DNA of 64,000 nucleotides from contig NZ_CP016438.1 of NCBI RefSeq assembly GCF_001685355.1, positions 8,370,001 to 8,434,000 of the forward strand, in the 5' to 3' direction. Positions within the stretch are counted from its first letter, which is position 1. Each line of letters starts with the position of its first letter. The notes under the pieces are model-generated. The model had not been told where the DNA came from and ran no database searches. It worked only from the letters and a program-made list of their open reading frames with translations. Below are positions 45,691 through 54,509 of this stretch, piece after piece. This stretch comes from Streptomyces lincolnensis (GTDB lineage Bacteria; Actinomycetota; Actinomycetes; Streptomycetales; Streptomycetaceae). The translations under genes and the position numbers were made by a program.

Positions 45691-46638
45691 TTACGGCCGG
45701 TTGGTGAGATAGCCGCCCATGGACGTGAAGTACTCGGTGGCGGGCATCTCGCGGCCGTCCTCGGTCCGTACCCGGGTGATGGCCAGGCCGTGGTTGCGGC
45801 CGGTGCGGGCGTCGGCGCCGGCGACGATCACCACGCCGTCGCCCTCGCGGTAGAAGATGCGGCCGGGCGTGCCGCCGTACCGGCCCTGGGAGACCACCGC
45901 GGCGAGGACCTCAAGACGCCTGCCCTTGTGGAAGGTGAAGGCGCTCGGGTACGGCTCGGACTGGGCGCGGACCAGGCGGTCCAGGTCCTCCGCGGGCCAC
46001 GTCCAGTCGATGCGGATGTCCTCCGTGGCGCGCTTGTGGAAGAAGCTCGCCTGGGACCGGTCCTGCCGGATGAAGTCCGTGTGTCCGGAGGCGATGAGGT
46101 CCAGCGCGCCGATGGTGACCGGGGCGATCAGGTCGACGGTCTTGTGGAAGAGGTCGGTGGTGGTGTCCCTCGGTCCGACCGGCACCGCCTCCTGCCGCAC
46201 GATGTCGCCGGCGTCGAGTTCGTCGTTCATCATGTGCGCGGTCACGCCGACTTCGGGCTCCCCGTTGATCAGGGCCCAGATCAGCGGGGAGAAGCCGGCG
46301 TACTTCGGCAGCAGCGAGTCGTGCACGTTCAGCGTGCCGTGCCGCGGGAGGTCGAAGATGCGCGGGGGGATCCAGGTCCGCCAGTTGTTGGCCACGATGA
46401 TGTCCGGGTCGGCCTCCTTGAGGCGCGCGAACAGCTCTTCGTCGTCAGGGCGGTTGCGGATCAGCACCGGGACGCCGTGTTCCTCGGCGAGGTCGGCGAC
46501 GGAGTCGCTCCAGATCTTCTCGTAGGCGTGCTCGCTCTTGGGGTGCGTCACCACCAGCACCACCTCGTGGTCGGAGTCGAGAAGAGCTTGGAGGGTGCGG
46601 TGCCCCCAGGTCTGGTAACCGAACATGGCGACCCGCAT
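45691..46638 (-). CDS. cchA: Methionyl-tRNA formyltransferase-like hydroxyornithine formyltransferase (CchA)
   Basis: A 315-residue formyltransferase that would transfer formyl from 10-formyl-tetrahydrofolate to N5-hydroxyornithine. The N-terminal domain opens MRVAMFGYQTWGHRTLQALL, and the active-site Asn-His-Asp pattern is seen in NNWRTWIPP, NVHDSLLPKYAGFSPLIWALINGE and LDAGDIVRQE. The C-terminal OB-like domain follows from about residue 210. The start at 46638 has GGAGG upstream. It is divergent from cchB, with two iron boxes between. Order and content match coelichelin cluster gene cchA. Confidence 0.93.
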   Translation of the reverse strand: MRVAMFGYQTWGHRTLQALLDSDHEVVLVVTHPKSEHAYEKIWSDSVADLAEEHGVPVLIRNRPDDEELFARLKEADPDIIVANNWRTWIPPRIFDLPRHGTLNVHDSLLPKYAGFSPLIWALINGEPEVGVTAHMMNDELDAGDIVRQEAVPVGPRDTTTDLFHKTVDLIAPVTIGALDLIASGHTDFIRQDRSQASFFHKRATEDIRIDWTWPAEDLDRLVRAQSEPYPSAFTFHKGRRLEVLAAVVSQGRYGGTPGRIFYREGDGVVIVAGADARTGRNHGLAITRVRTEDGREMPATEYFTSMGGYLTNRP

Positions 46639-46676
46639 CGGGGTTCCTCCTCAGGCAGGGGGCAGAACGATGAAAG

Positions 46677-46695
46677 TAAAGCAAGGCTTACCTAA
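46677..46695. promoter_or_regulatory. Iron box upstream of cchA
   Basis: TAAAGCAAGGCTTACCTAA matches the 19-base IdeR/DmdR consensus TTAGGTTAGGCTAACCTAA at 14 of 19 positions by hand count. It lies 39 bases before the cchA start, so iron-loaded repressor would block cchA. Confidence 0.8.
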
Positions 46696-46781
46696 GGGTG
46701 CAATGGGCCCTACTGGGGCGGCTGTTGGCGGGGCGGTGCGATCCCGAGTGTCCGTTTTACCCTATCGACACTTTCACAGGT

Positions 46782-46800
46782 TCAGCTTAGCCTTACCTAA
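46782..46800. promoter_or_regulatory. Iron box upstream of cchB
   Basis: TCAGCTTAGCCTTACCTAA matches the consensus at 15 of 19 positions by hand count. With the box at 46677 it forms a divergent iron-controlled promoter region. The rest of the 263-base gap shows only promoter-like AT-rich stretches. Confidence 0.82.
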
Positions 46801-46901
46801 GTTTTGGGCCGCTGCTTCGTCGGTGTGCCCATTTCCGCAGCTTCCCGATGCTTGACAACGGCCGCCCCACCGGGCGGTTGCACCTGCACGATGGGAGTCA
46901 C

Positions 46902-48257
46902 ATGGCACAGGTTCTTCCTGGTGGCGCATCACCGGTCCACGACGTCATCGGTATCGGCTTCGGGCCGTCCAATGTCGCCATGGCGATCGCACTCAGCGAG
47001 CACAACGCACGTGTCGGAAGGCAGGAGTCGGTCACCGCTCACTTCTTCGAGCAGCAGCCGCGCTTCGGCTGGCACCGCGGCATGCTCATCGACGACGCCA
47101 CCATGCAGGTCTCCTTCCTCAAGGACCTGGTCACGCTCCGGGACCCCACCAGCGAGTTCAGCTTCCTGTGCTACCTCAAGAGCAAGGGGCGGCTGATCGA
47201 CTTCCTGAACCACAAGACGCTCTTCCCGCTGCGGGTGGAGTTCCACGACTACTTCGAGTGGGCCGCGGCCAAGGTCGACGACATGGTCTCCTACGGCCAC
47301 GAGGTCGTCGGCGTCACACCCGTCGTCCGCGAAGGAGTCGTGGACCACCTTGAGCTGACCGTCCGCTCGGGGGAGGGGCTCGTGGTCCACCGGGCCCGCA
47401 ACCTCGTGATCGGCACGGGACTGCGTCCCCTCATGCCCGACGGGGTGGAACGCGGCGAGCGCATCTGGCACAACTCCGAACTGCTGGCGAAGGTCGAGGA
47501 GTTGGCGGGCGGCTCGCCCTCCCGGTTCGTCGTCGTGGGCGCGGGGCAGAGCGCGGCCGAGAACGTCGCCTACCTGCACCGGCGCTTCCCCGAGGCCGAG
47601 ATCTGTGCCGTCTTCTCCCGCTACGGCTACAGCCCCGCCGACGACAGCAGCTTCGCCAACCGGATCTTCGACCCCTCGGCGGTGGACGAGTACTTCACCG
47701 CGCCCGACGAGGTCAAACGCCGTCTGATGGACTACCACGGCAACACCAACTACTCCGTGGTGGACATCGACCTGATCGACGACCTGTACCGGCAGATGTA
47801 CCAGGAGAAGGTCCTCGGCACCGAGCGGCTGCGCTTCCTCAACGTGTCCCGGCTCACCGGCGTCGAGGAGCGGCCGGACAAGGTACGCGCCACCGTGAAA
47901 TCCCTCGTCACCGGGGAGGAGACCCCGCTGGACGCCGATGTCGTGGTGTTCGCCACCGGCTACAGCCCGGCCGATCCGCTCGGGCTCCTCGGCGAGGTCG
48001 CGGACCGCTGCCGCCGCGACGACGAGGGCCGCGTACGCGTCGAACGCGACTACCGCGTCGCGACGGAGCCCGAACTGCGCTGCGGCATCTACCTCCAGGG
48101 CGGCACCGAGCACACGCACGGCATCACCTCGTCCCTGCTGTCCAACACCGCGATCAGGGTCGGTGAGATCCTCGACTCGATCCTCGACCGGGACCGCAAA
48201 CCCGCCTCCGACGAAGCGCGGCCGGTCGCCGACGAGATCGGCAGCACGGCACGCTGA
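46902..48257 (+). CDS. cchB: L-ornithine N5-monooxygenase (CchB)
   Basis: A 451-residue FAD/NADPH-dependent hydroxylase of ornithine. It has DVIGIGFGPSNVAMAIAL (FAD-binding, with the PSN of this family), VVVGAGQSAAENVAYLH (NADPH) and VVFATGYSP (ATGY motif). It would make N5-hydroxyornithine, which CchA formylates and the NRPS loads. The ATG at 46902 with GGGAG upstream is preferred; the longer frame from 46848 adds only 18 residues without support. It is followed by a hairpin and then cchC, so the operon may be split. It is called peptide monooxygenase in older annotation. Confidence 0.94.
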   Translation: MAQVLPGGASPVHDVIGIGFGPSNVAMAIALSEHNARVGRQESVTAHFFEQQPRFGWHRGMLIDDATMQVSFLKDLVTLRDPTSEFSFLCYLKSKGRLIDFLNHKTLFPLRVEFHDYFEWAAAKVDDMVSYGHEVVGVTPVVREGVVDHLELTVRSGEGLVVHRARNLVIGTGLRPLMPDGVERGERIWHNSELLAKVEELAGGSPSRFVVVGAGQSAAENVAYLHRRFPEAEICAVFSRYGYSPADDSSFANRIFDPSAVDEYFTAPDEVKRRLMDYHGNTNYSVVDIDLIDDLYRQMYQEKVLGTERLRFLNVSRLTGVEERPDKVRATVKSLVTGEETPLDADVVVFATGYSPADPLGLLGEVADRCRRDDEGRVRVERDYRVATEPELRCGIYLQGGTEHTHGITSSLLSNTAIRVGEILDSILDRDRKPASDEARPVADEIGSTAR

Positions 48258-48294
48258 GCACGCCGCCGCACCCGCGGCACTGCACACCCGGGGA

Positions 48295-48321
48295 GCCGCC
48301 GACCGGAGCACGGTCGGCGGC
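48295..48321 (+). terminator. Hairpin between cchB and cchC
   Basis: A perfect 11-base-pair stem (48295-48305 with 48311-48321), loop GAGCA, 38 bases after the cchB stop. No iron box is seen between it and cchC, so cchC is probably reached by readthrough or from a promoter I do not recognise. Confidence 0.6.
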
Positions 48322-48356
48322 CACTCCGGTCGATCAAAGGGATAACGTACGTCGCC

Positions 48357-49415
48357 ATGGGCACGACTACTGTGGAACGCCCCGCGCCCGGGGGGACAAA
48401 AGGGGCCCGTCGGCGGCGGGTTGTGGGCTTGGCCACGCTGGTCGTGATCCTCGTGGTCACGGGGGCGGTGTCCCTGGCCGTCGGTGCGCGCGCGTTGAGT
48501 CCCGCCGAGGTCTGGCACGGGCTGTTCGCGGAGCCGGACCCCGACCGTCGGCTCACCGAGATCAGACTCATCGTGGAGACCGTGCGGGTGCCCCGGACGG
48601 TCCTCGCGATCGTGTCGGGCATCGCCCTGGGGGTCGGCGGAGCGCTGATCCAGGGATACACGCGCAACCCGATCGCCGACACGGGTCTGCTGGGGGTGAA
48701 CACCGGCGCCTCGTTCGCCGTGGTGACGGTGATCGCCGTGTTCGGGTTCTCCAACCCGTTCCAGTACGTCTGGTTCGCCTTCCTGGGAGCGGCCGTCGCC
48801 GGCGTCGTCGTCTTCGGGCTGGCGAGCATCGGCCGGGGCGCCGGCAACCCCTTGACGCTCGCGCTGGCCGGGCAGGGGATCACGGTGTTCCTCGCGGCGA
48901 TGACCACCGCGGTCGCGCTGTCGGACCAGGCGTCGCTGAACGCGCTGCGGTTCTGGAGGGCGGGCTCCGTGGCCGGGGTCGGATTCGACGTCATCTGGCC
49001 GGTGACCGCGTTCATCGCCGCCGGGCTGGTGGCGGCGCTGACCACCTTGCCCGCCATCAACCTGCTCAACCTCGGCGACGACGTGGCGCGAGGACTGGGA
49101 GTGAACATCGCGCTGAGCCGGATCGTCGGCATCGTCGCCATCACCCTGCTCGCGGGCGCGGCCACGGCGGCGTGCGGGCCCATCGCGTTCCTCGGGCTCA
49201 TGGTGGCCCATGTGGCGCGGTATCTGACCGGCCCCGACTACCGCTGGCTGGTGCCCTACGCCGGTCTGCTCGGCGCCATCGTCCTGCTGGTCTGCGACAT
49301 CGTGGGCCGCCTGGTGGTACGGCCGGGCGAGTTGGACGCGGGTGTCGTCGTCGCCCTGCTCGGGGCCCCGTTCTTCGCGGGTCTGGTGTGGCGCGGAAAG
49401 TTCAAGAGCGCGTGA
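48357..49415 (+). CDS. cchC: Siderophore ABC permease (FecCD family, CchC)
   Basis: A 352-residue membrane permease with about ten helices. It has FecCD signatures RVPRTVLAIVSGIALGVGGALIQGYTRNPIADTGLLGVNTGASFAV, LALAGQGITVFLAAM and GPIAFLGLMVAHVARYLTGPD, and ends with GAPFFAGLVWRGKFK. It imports the ferric siderophore with CchD, CchE and CchF. It overlaps cchD by 4 bases (GTGA). The N-terminus has basic residues before the first helix. Confidence 0.93.
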   Translation: MGTTTVERPAPGGTKGARRRRVVGLATLVVILVVTGAVSLAVGARALSPAEVWHGLFAEPDPDRRLTEIRLIVETVRVPRTVLAIVSGIALGVGGALIQGYTRNPIADTGLLGVNTGASFAVVTVIAVFGFSNPFQYVWFAFLGAAVAGVVVFGLASIGRGAGNPLTLALAGQGITVFLAAMTTAVALSDQASLNALRFWRAGSVAGVGFDVIWPVTAFIAAGLVAALTTLPAINLLNLGDDVARGLGVNIALSRIVGIVAITLLAGAATAACGPIAFLGLMVAHVARYLTGPDYRWLVPYAGLLGAIVLLVCDIVGRLVVRPGELDAGVVVALLGAPFFAGLVWRGKFKSA

Positions 49416-50557
49416 ACAGGACAGACGTGGAGCCGGACGGGGCAGGCGTGGAGCCGAACAAGGCGGGCGTGGAGCCGAACGAGGCGGGCTTGAAGCCGAA
49501 CGGAACAGATGTGAAGCCGTCGGTGGCGCCCGGCGTGCGGCTCGGCCACGTGTCGTTCGTATGGCGGCCCTGGCTCGTCGGCGTCACGCTGCTGCTGGCG
49601 GCGGCGACCTTCCTGGTCTTCTGTGTGTCCATCGGCGTCGGGGACTTCCCCATCGGCCTGCCCCAGGTGATCGCCACTATCTTCGGCCGGGGCGAGCAGG
49701 TCGACGAGTTCGTGATCATGGATCTGCGGATGCCGCGGGCCATGGCCGGGCTCCTGGTGGGGGTCGCGCTCGGGGTGTCCGGGGCGATCACGCAGTCCAT
49801 CGCCCGCAATCCGCTGGCCAGTCCGGACATTCTGGGGATCACCTGGGGTGCGAGCGCGGTCGCGGTGTTCCTGGTGACGGTGTCGGGCGGCACCGCGGCG
49901 GCGATCGTCAGTTCCGTGGGCCTCTCGGCGGCGGCGCTCGCGGGCGGTCTCGGCACCGGGCTGCTGGTGTACTTCCTGGCGTGGCGGCGCGGGATCGACG
50001 GGTTCCGGCTCATCCTGATCGGCATCTCGGTGAGCGCCGTGATGGAGGCCATCACGAACTGGCTGCTGGTCAAGGCCGACATCAGGGATGTGGCCCGGGC
50101 CCAGGTGTGGCTGGTCGGTTCGCTCGACGACCGGTCGTGGGACGGGATCCGGGTGGCTCTGTGGTGCACCCTCGGCCTCCTGGTCGTCGTGGCGTGTGTC
50201 GCGTTCCAGTTCAAGCCGATGCACCTCGGTGACGAGGTCGCCGCGGGCCTGGGCGTGCGGTACTCGAGAGTGCGGGCGGTCCTGCTGCTGTGCGCGGTGC
50301 TGCTGGCCGCCGCGGCGGTGGGCGCCGCCGGCCCGGTCCCGTTCGTCGCCCTGGTGGCGCCGCAGGTGGCGATGCGGTTGGCGAGGTTCCCGACCCCGCC
50401 CATGGTGGCCTCCGGGCTGGTGGGCGCGCTGCTGCTGATCGGCTCGGACCTGCTCGCGCGGGCGGCGCTGCCGGTCTCGCTCCCGGTCGGTGTGGTCACC
50501 GCCGCGATCGGCGGCCCCTTCCTCGTCTATCTGCTGGTGCGGGCGAACCTCAAGTAG
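49412..50557 (+). CDS. cchD: Siderophore ABC permease (FecCD family, CchD) with N-terminal heptapeptide repeats
   Basis: A 381-residue permease. The first 40 residues are cytosolic repeats of about seven residues (DVEPDGA, GVEPNKA, GVEPNEA, GLKPNGT, DVKPS). The FecCD core follows: RMPRAMAGLLVGVALGVSGAITQSIARNPLASPDILGITWGASA, ILIGISVSAVMEAITNWLL and GPVPFVALVAPQVAMRLARFP. The GTG at 49412 sits in the cchC stop. It pairs with CchC as the membrane dimer. The repeat is not part of the family and is described separately. Confidence 0.92.
   Translation: MNRTDVEPDGAGVEPNKAGVEPNEAGLKPNGTDVKPSVAPGVRLGHVSFVWRPWLVGVTLLLAAATFLVFCVSIGVGDFPIGLPQVIATIFGRGEQVDEFVIMDLRMPRAMAGLLVGVALGVSGAITQSIARNPLASPDILGITWGASAVAVFLVTVSGGTAAAIVSSVGLSAAALAGGLGTGLLVYFLAWRRGIDGFRLILIGISVSAVMEAITNWLLVKADIRDVARAQVWLVGSLDDRSWDGIRVALWCTLGLLVVVACVAFQFKPMHLGDEVAAGLGVRYSRVRAVLLLCAVLLAAAAVGAAGPVPFVALVAPQVAMRLARFPTPPMVASGLVGALLLIGSDLLARAALPVSLPVGVVTAAIGGPFLVYLLVRANLK
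49424..49528 (+). repeat. 21-base tandem repeat in the 5' end of cchD
   Basis: Five in-frame 21-base units encoding (D/G)-(V/L)-(E/K)-P-(N/D/S)-x-(A/T). The Pro is fixed in all five. The array sits entirely before the first membrane helix. Confidence 0.8.
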
Positions 50558-50584
50558 ACGAACCCCGGTCGGATGATGCGAAAC

Positions 50585-50603
50585 TTAGGCAAGGCTAAAC
50601 ACG
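50585..50603. promoter_or_regulatory. Iron box-like site upstream of cchE
   Basis: TTAGGCAAGGCTAAACACG matches 13 of 19 consensus positions by hand count, with a strong left half. It lies directly before the cchE ribosome site, so it could also act by blocking transcription through the gap. Confidence 0.6.
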
Positions 50604-50613
50604 AGGGGGCCTG

Positions 50614-51453
50614 GTGGTCGGTCAGTCCATCACCGAGATCGAGTCCGGAGTCGACGCCGTCTCACGGCTGGCGGCCCGGAGTGTCACGGTCGGGTACGGC
50701 GCCCGGACCGTCATCGACGACCTGGACGTGGCGATTCCGCCCGGGGTGATCACCACGATCATCGGCCCCAACGGCTGTGGGAAATCGACCCTGTTGCGGA
50801 CGCTGTCGCGGCTGCTCAAGCCGGCCAGGGGGACGGTCGTACTGGACGGCGACGACATCGGCAGGCTCCGGACCAGGGACGTGGCCAAGAAGCTCGGCCT
50901 GCTGCCGCAGGCGCCGGTCGCGCCGGAGGGGCTGACGGTGTCCGACCTGGTGGCCAGGGGCCGCCACCCGCACCAGAGCTGGCTGCGGCAGTGGTCGTCG
51001 GACGACGCCGCCGTGGTGGAGCGGGCGTTGGCCATGACCGGGGTGTCCGATCTGGCGGACCGCCCGGTCGACTCGCTCTCCGGTGGACAGCGGCAGCGCG
51101 TGTGGATCTCGATGACCCTGGCCCAGGGCACCGATCTGCTGCTGCTGGACGAGCCGACCACCTACCTGGACCTGGCCCACGCGATCGACGTGCTCGACCT
51201 GGTCGACGACCTGCACGAGTCGGGCTGCACCGTCGTGATGGTGCTGCACGACCTCAATCTGGCCACGCGCTACAGCGACAACCTCGTCGTGATGAGGGAC
51301 GGGGCGATCCTCGCCCAGGGGCATCCGCGGGACGTCATCACCGCCGACCTGCTGCACGAGGCGTTCGGGCTGCGCGCCAAGGTGATCGACGACCCGGTGG
51401 GCGACCGTCCGCTCATCGTGCCGATCGGCCGCACCCACGTCCAGGTTCCCTAG
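50614..51453 (+). CDS. cchE: Siderophore ABC transporter ATP-binding protein (CchE)
   Basis: A 279-residue ATPase with Walker A IIGPNGCGKSTLL, Q-loop LGLLPQAP, signature DSLSGGQRQRVWISMTLA, Walker B LLLLDEPTTYLDL and switch His VMVLHDLN, all intact. It would drive CchC/CchD. The GTG at 50614 follows GAGGGGG. 56 bases separate it from cchD, with an iron-box-like site between. Confidence 0.94.
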   Translation: MVGQSITEIESGVDAVSRLAARSVTVGYGARTVIDDLDVAIPPGVITTIIGPNGCGKSTLLRTLSRLLKPARGTVVLDGDDIGRLRTRDVAKKLGLLPQAPVAPEGLTVSDLVARGRHPHQSWLRQWSSDDAAVVERALAMTGVSDLADRPVDSLSGGQRQRVWISMTLAQGTDLLLLDEPTTYLDLAHAIDVLDLVDDLHESGCTVVMVLHDLNLATRYSDNLVVMRDGAILAQGHPRDVITADLLHEAFGLRAKVIDDPVGDRPLIVPIGRTHVQVP

Positions 51454-51487
51454 CTCAAGTCCTCAGCGAACCAAGGTGTTTCAGCAC

Positions 51488-51506
51488 TTAGGCTAGGCTA
51501 ACCTGA
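51488..51506. promoter_or_regulatory. Iron box upstream of cchF
   Basis: TTAGGCTAGGCTAACCTGA matches 17 of 19 consensus positions by hand count, the best site in the window. It lies 70 bases before the cchF ATG and should repress cchF to cchH when iron is plentiful. Confidence 0.92.
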
Positions 51507-51576
51507 TTTCTGTGGATAAGGTTTGCCTGCCCTTAGAACGAGGCGCAGCGGACAGTGTGAAAGCAAGGGATTGCGG

Positions 51577-52629
51577 ATGTTCCTCCATAGAACGACGCTC
51601 GTGAAGCCCTGGCGGCGGATGGCGGCGATGTTGTCCGCCGCCACCCTCGGCGTCGGCCTCCTCGCCGGATGCGGTTCCGATTCGGGGAACGCGTCGAGCG
51701 ACGACACCACGGCCGCCGCCGCGGCCGGAGCCTTCCCGGTCACCGTGGAGCACGCGTTCGGATCCACCAAGGTCGACAAGGCCCCCAAGCGGGTCGTCTC
51801 CGTCGGCTACACGGACGACCAGACCATCCTGGCGTTCGGCATCAAGCCGGTCGGCATGGTCGACCAGTACCCGAACCCGGCGGGCCAGAGCCCGGACATC
51901 AACACGCAGTGGCCCTGGGTGAAGGACAAGTGGGGCGACACCAAGCCCGAGGTCATCATGAAGAACGGTGACTCCGGCCCCAACTACGAGAAGATCGCCG
52001 CCCTGCGGCCGGACCTGATCATCGCGGTGTACTCCGAGATCGACCAGGCCGCCTACGACAAGCTGTCCCGGATCGCGCCGACGGTGGGCCGTACCAAGGC
52101 CGAGAAGGAGCCGTTCAGCGCGCCGTGGCAGGACAATGCCCTCCACATCGCCAAGGCGCTCGGCAAGGCCGACGAGGGCGAGAAGATGGTGTCGGACATC
52201 CAGGGCCGGCTGGACTCGGCCAAGAAGGCGCACCCCGCGTTCGCCGGCCAGACGGCTGTCGTGCTGTCCTGGTACAAGGGCTCGGTGGCCCCGTTCACCT
52301 CCACCGACGTCCGCGGACGCCTGGTGACGGGCATCGGCTTCAAGTACCAGACCGAGATCGACAAGGTCGCGGGCGGCGACTTCTACACCACGCTCTCGCC
52401 CGAGCGCGTCGACCTGGTCGACGTCGACCGCATCTTCGTCATCAACGACAAGGCGGACACCGCGGCGCTGAAGAAGTTCAAGCTCTTCACCAACCTGGAC
52501 GCCGTCAAGAACGACAAGGTGTCGTACCTGTTGGACAGCGAGGGTCCGGCCGTCGGCGCGGCGATCTCCCAGGGCACCCTGCTGTCCATGCCGTACGCGA
52601 TCGACGAACTCGTCAAGTCGGCCGAGTAG
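51577..52629 (+). CDS. cchF: Ferric-siderophore binding lipoprotein (CchF)
   Basis: A 350-residue class III binding protein with a lipoprotein signal (AATLGVGLLAGCGSD). It has the segments KRVVSVGYTDDQTILAFGIKPVGMVD, EKIAALRPDLIIAVYSEID and SYLLDSEGPAVGAAISQGTLLSMPYAIDELVK, as in FepB-like siderophore binders. It would capture ferric coelichelin and deliver it to CchC/CchD. The ATG at 51577 is preceded by AAGGGATTGCGG. It is followed by cchG with only 2 bases between the stop and the GTG. Confidence 0.93.
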   Translation: MFLHRTTLVKPWRRMAAMLSAATLGVGLLAGCGSDSGNASSDDTTAAAAAGAFPVTVEHAFGSTKVDKAPKRVVSVGYTDDQTILAFGIKPVGMVDQYPNPAGQSPDINTQWPWVKDKWGDTKPEVIMKNGDSGPNYEKIAALRPDLIIAVYSEIDQAAYDKLSRIAPTVGRTKAEKEPFSAPWQDNALHIAKALGKADEGEKMVSDIQGRLDSAKKAHPAFAGQTAVVLSWYKGSVAPFTSTDVRGRLVTGIGFKYQTEIDKVAGGDFYTTLSPERVDLVDVDRIFVINDKADTAALKKFKLFTNLDAVKNDKVSYLLDSEGPAVGAAISQGTLLSMPYAIDELVKSAE

Positions 52630-52631
52630 GT

Positions 52632-54419
52632 GTGAGCACCACCGACACGCGCCCCGCCCCGGCGGCCCTGCACACGGCGACCGGACGCGAGGCGACTCGA
52701 TGGGTCGCGGCGCACTGCCGCGAGATGCCGTGGCTGACGGTCGCCACCGTGCTCACCACGGTGGCCGGAGCGGCGCTCCAGGTGCTCCCGGTGCTGCTGC
52801 TCGGCCGGGTCGTCGACGGGGTGGTCGAGGGCGATTCGCGCTCGATCCTCGTCAGGATCGGGGTGTTGATGGGGGCTGCCGCGCTGCTCGGCGCGGCGGC
52901 CACCGCGGTGTCGACCTATCTGATCGGGCGACTGGGCGCGGACCTGCTCGCCCGGCTGCGGGAAGGCGCCGTCCGGGCGGTGCTGGGGATGCCGAGCGCG
53001 CGCATCGAACACGTCGGCCGGGGAGACGTGCTGTCCCGTGTCGGCGACGACGTGGCCGTGCTGTCCAAGGGCATCCGCATGGCGGTCCCCACGGTGTTCT
53101 CGGCGGGCGTGCTGGTCGCCATCGCCACCGTCGGCATGTTCGGACTGGACTGGCGGCTCGGTCTGGCGGGCGTCGGCGCGCTGCCCGCGTACGCGCTGGC
53201 CCTGCGCTGGTATCTGCCCCGGTCCGCCCCGCTCTACCGCAAGCAGCGGGTGGCCCAGGCCGACCGCGCGCAGGCGTTGATCAGCGGTCTGAACGGGATC
53301 GACACGGTCCGGGCGTACCGCCTGGAGGACGCCTTCCGGGAGAAGGTCACCCGCGAGTCGTGGCGGGTGCGCGAGCTCGGCATCGAGGTCTTCCGGTTCT
53401 TCGGCCGGTTCGTGGGCCGGGAGAACCGGGCCGAGTTCATCGGACTGGTCCTCATCATCGTGGTGGGATACGCCCTTCTGGAGGCCGATGCCGCAAGCCT
53501 CGGCGAGGTGTCGGCGGCCCCCCTGCTGTTCCACCGGCTGTTCACCCCGCTGGGCATGATCATGTTCACCTTCGACGAGGCACAGAAGTCGGGCGCCAGC
53601 CTGACCCGCCTGGTCGGGGTGCTGAAGGAGCCCGCCGAGGACCGGCTGGTGGGCGACCCGGACGTGGTGCCCGCGGACATCGCGCCCTGGCCGGTGACGG
53701 TGGAGGGGGTGACGTTCAGCTATCCCGGCACCGAGGAGCCGGTCCTTCGGGACGTCGATCTGACGATCCCGGCGGGCGGTTCGCTCGCCCTGGTGGGGGC
53801 GACGGGCGCGGGCAAGACGACCCTGGCCGCGCTGATCGCGGGCATCGGGACCCCGCAGACCGGATCGGTGCGCGTCGGGCCCACCGACCTCGCCACGGTG
53901 GACGAGGCCGGGGCGCGGGCCCTGGTGAGCATCCTGACGCAGGAGACGCACGTCTTCTCCGGCCCGCTCGCCGACGATCTGCGCCTGGCCGCACCGGAGG
54001 CGACCGACGCCGAGTTGATGACCGCGTTGCGCACGGTCGGCGCCGACACCTGGGTCGACGCGCTGCCCGAGAAGCTCGACACCCCGGTCGGCGAGGGAGG
54101 CGAGCGGCTGGACGCCACCAAGGTCGCCCAGATCGCCCTGGCCCGGCTGGTGTTGAGCCGGTCACCGGTCGTGGTGCTCGACGAGTCGACCGCGGAGGCG
54201 GGCAGCGAGGGCGCCGCCGAACTGGAGCGCGCCGTGCTCGCCGCGTGCGCCGGCCGGACCACGTTGTTCGTGGCGCACCGGCTGACCCAGGCGATGGCGG
54301 CGGAGCGGATCGCGGTGCTGGACGCGGGACGCGTCGTGGAGCAGGGGACCCACGAGGAGCTGGTGGCCCTGGGCGGCCGCTACGCCCGGCTGTGGCGGGC
54401 CTGGCGAGAAGGCAGTTGA
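52632..54419 (+). CDS. cchG: ABC exporter, fused membrane and ATPase domains (CchG)
   Basis: A 595-residue half-transporter: about six helices (residues 30-310), then an ATPase domain. Walker A is VGATGAGKTTLA and Walker B is VVVLDESTAEAG. The signature region is odd: GEGGERLDATKVAQIALARLVL in place of LSGGQ. A His in LFVAHRL takes the switch role. The GTG at 52632 follows the cchF stop. It is probably the siderophore exporter, needing a second half-transporter that should lie beyond the window (cchI in the known cluster). The degenerate signature suggests an asymmetric heterodimer. Confidence 0.9.
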   Translation: MSTTDTRPAPAALHTATGREATRWVAAHCREMPWLTVATVLTTVAGAALQVLPVLLLGRVVDGVVEGDSRSILVRIGVLMGAAALLGAAATAVSTYLIGRLGADLLARLREGAVRAVLGMPSARIEHVGRGDVLSRVGDDVAVLSKGIRMAVPTVFSAGVLVAIATVGMFGLDWRLGLAGVGALPAYALALRWYLPRSAPLYRKQRVAQADRAQALISGLNGIDTVRAYRLEDAFREKVTRESWRVRELGIEVFRFFGRFVGRENRAEFIGLVLIIVVGYALLEADAASLGEVSAAPLLFHRLFTPLGMIMFTFDEAQKSGASLTRLVGVLKEPAEDRLVGDPDVVPADIAPWPVTVEGVTFSYPGTEEPVLRDVDLTIPAGGSLALVGATGAGKTTLAALIAGIGTPQTGSVRVGPTDLATVDEAGARALVSILTQETHVFSGPLADDLRLAAPEATDAELMTALRTVGADTWVDALPEKLDTPVGEGGERLDATKVAQIALARLVLSRSPVVVLDESTAEAGSEGAAELERAVLAACAGRTTLFVAHRLTQAMAAERIAVLDAGRVVEQGTHEELVALGGRYARLWRAWREGS

Positions 54420-54509
54420 TTCACCTCACGAGTTGATTCGTCTCACGTGGTGGCACGCCCGACCGGCCGTGCCTCACTTCCATGGTGTGGAAAGGGTGCT
54501 GAGTCTTCG

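Noticed and set aside
46848..46901. Longer cchB start at 46848
   Set aside because: The added 18 residues have no ribosome site, and the FAD motif sits at the normal distance from the ATG at 46902.
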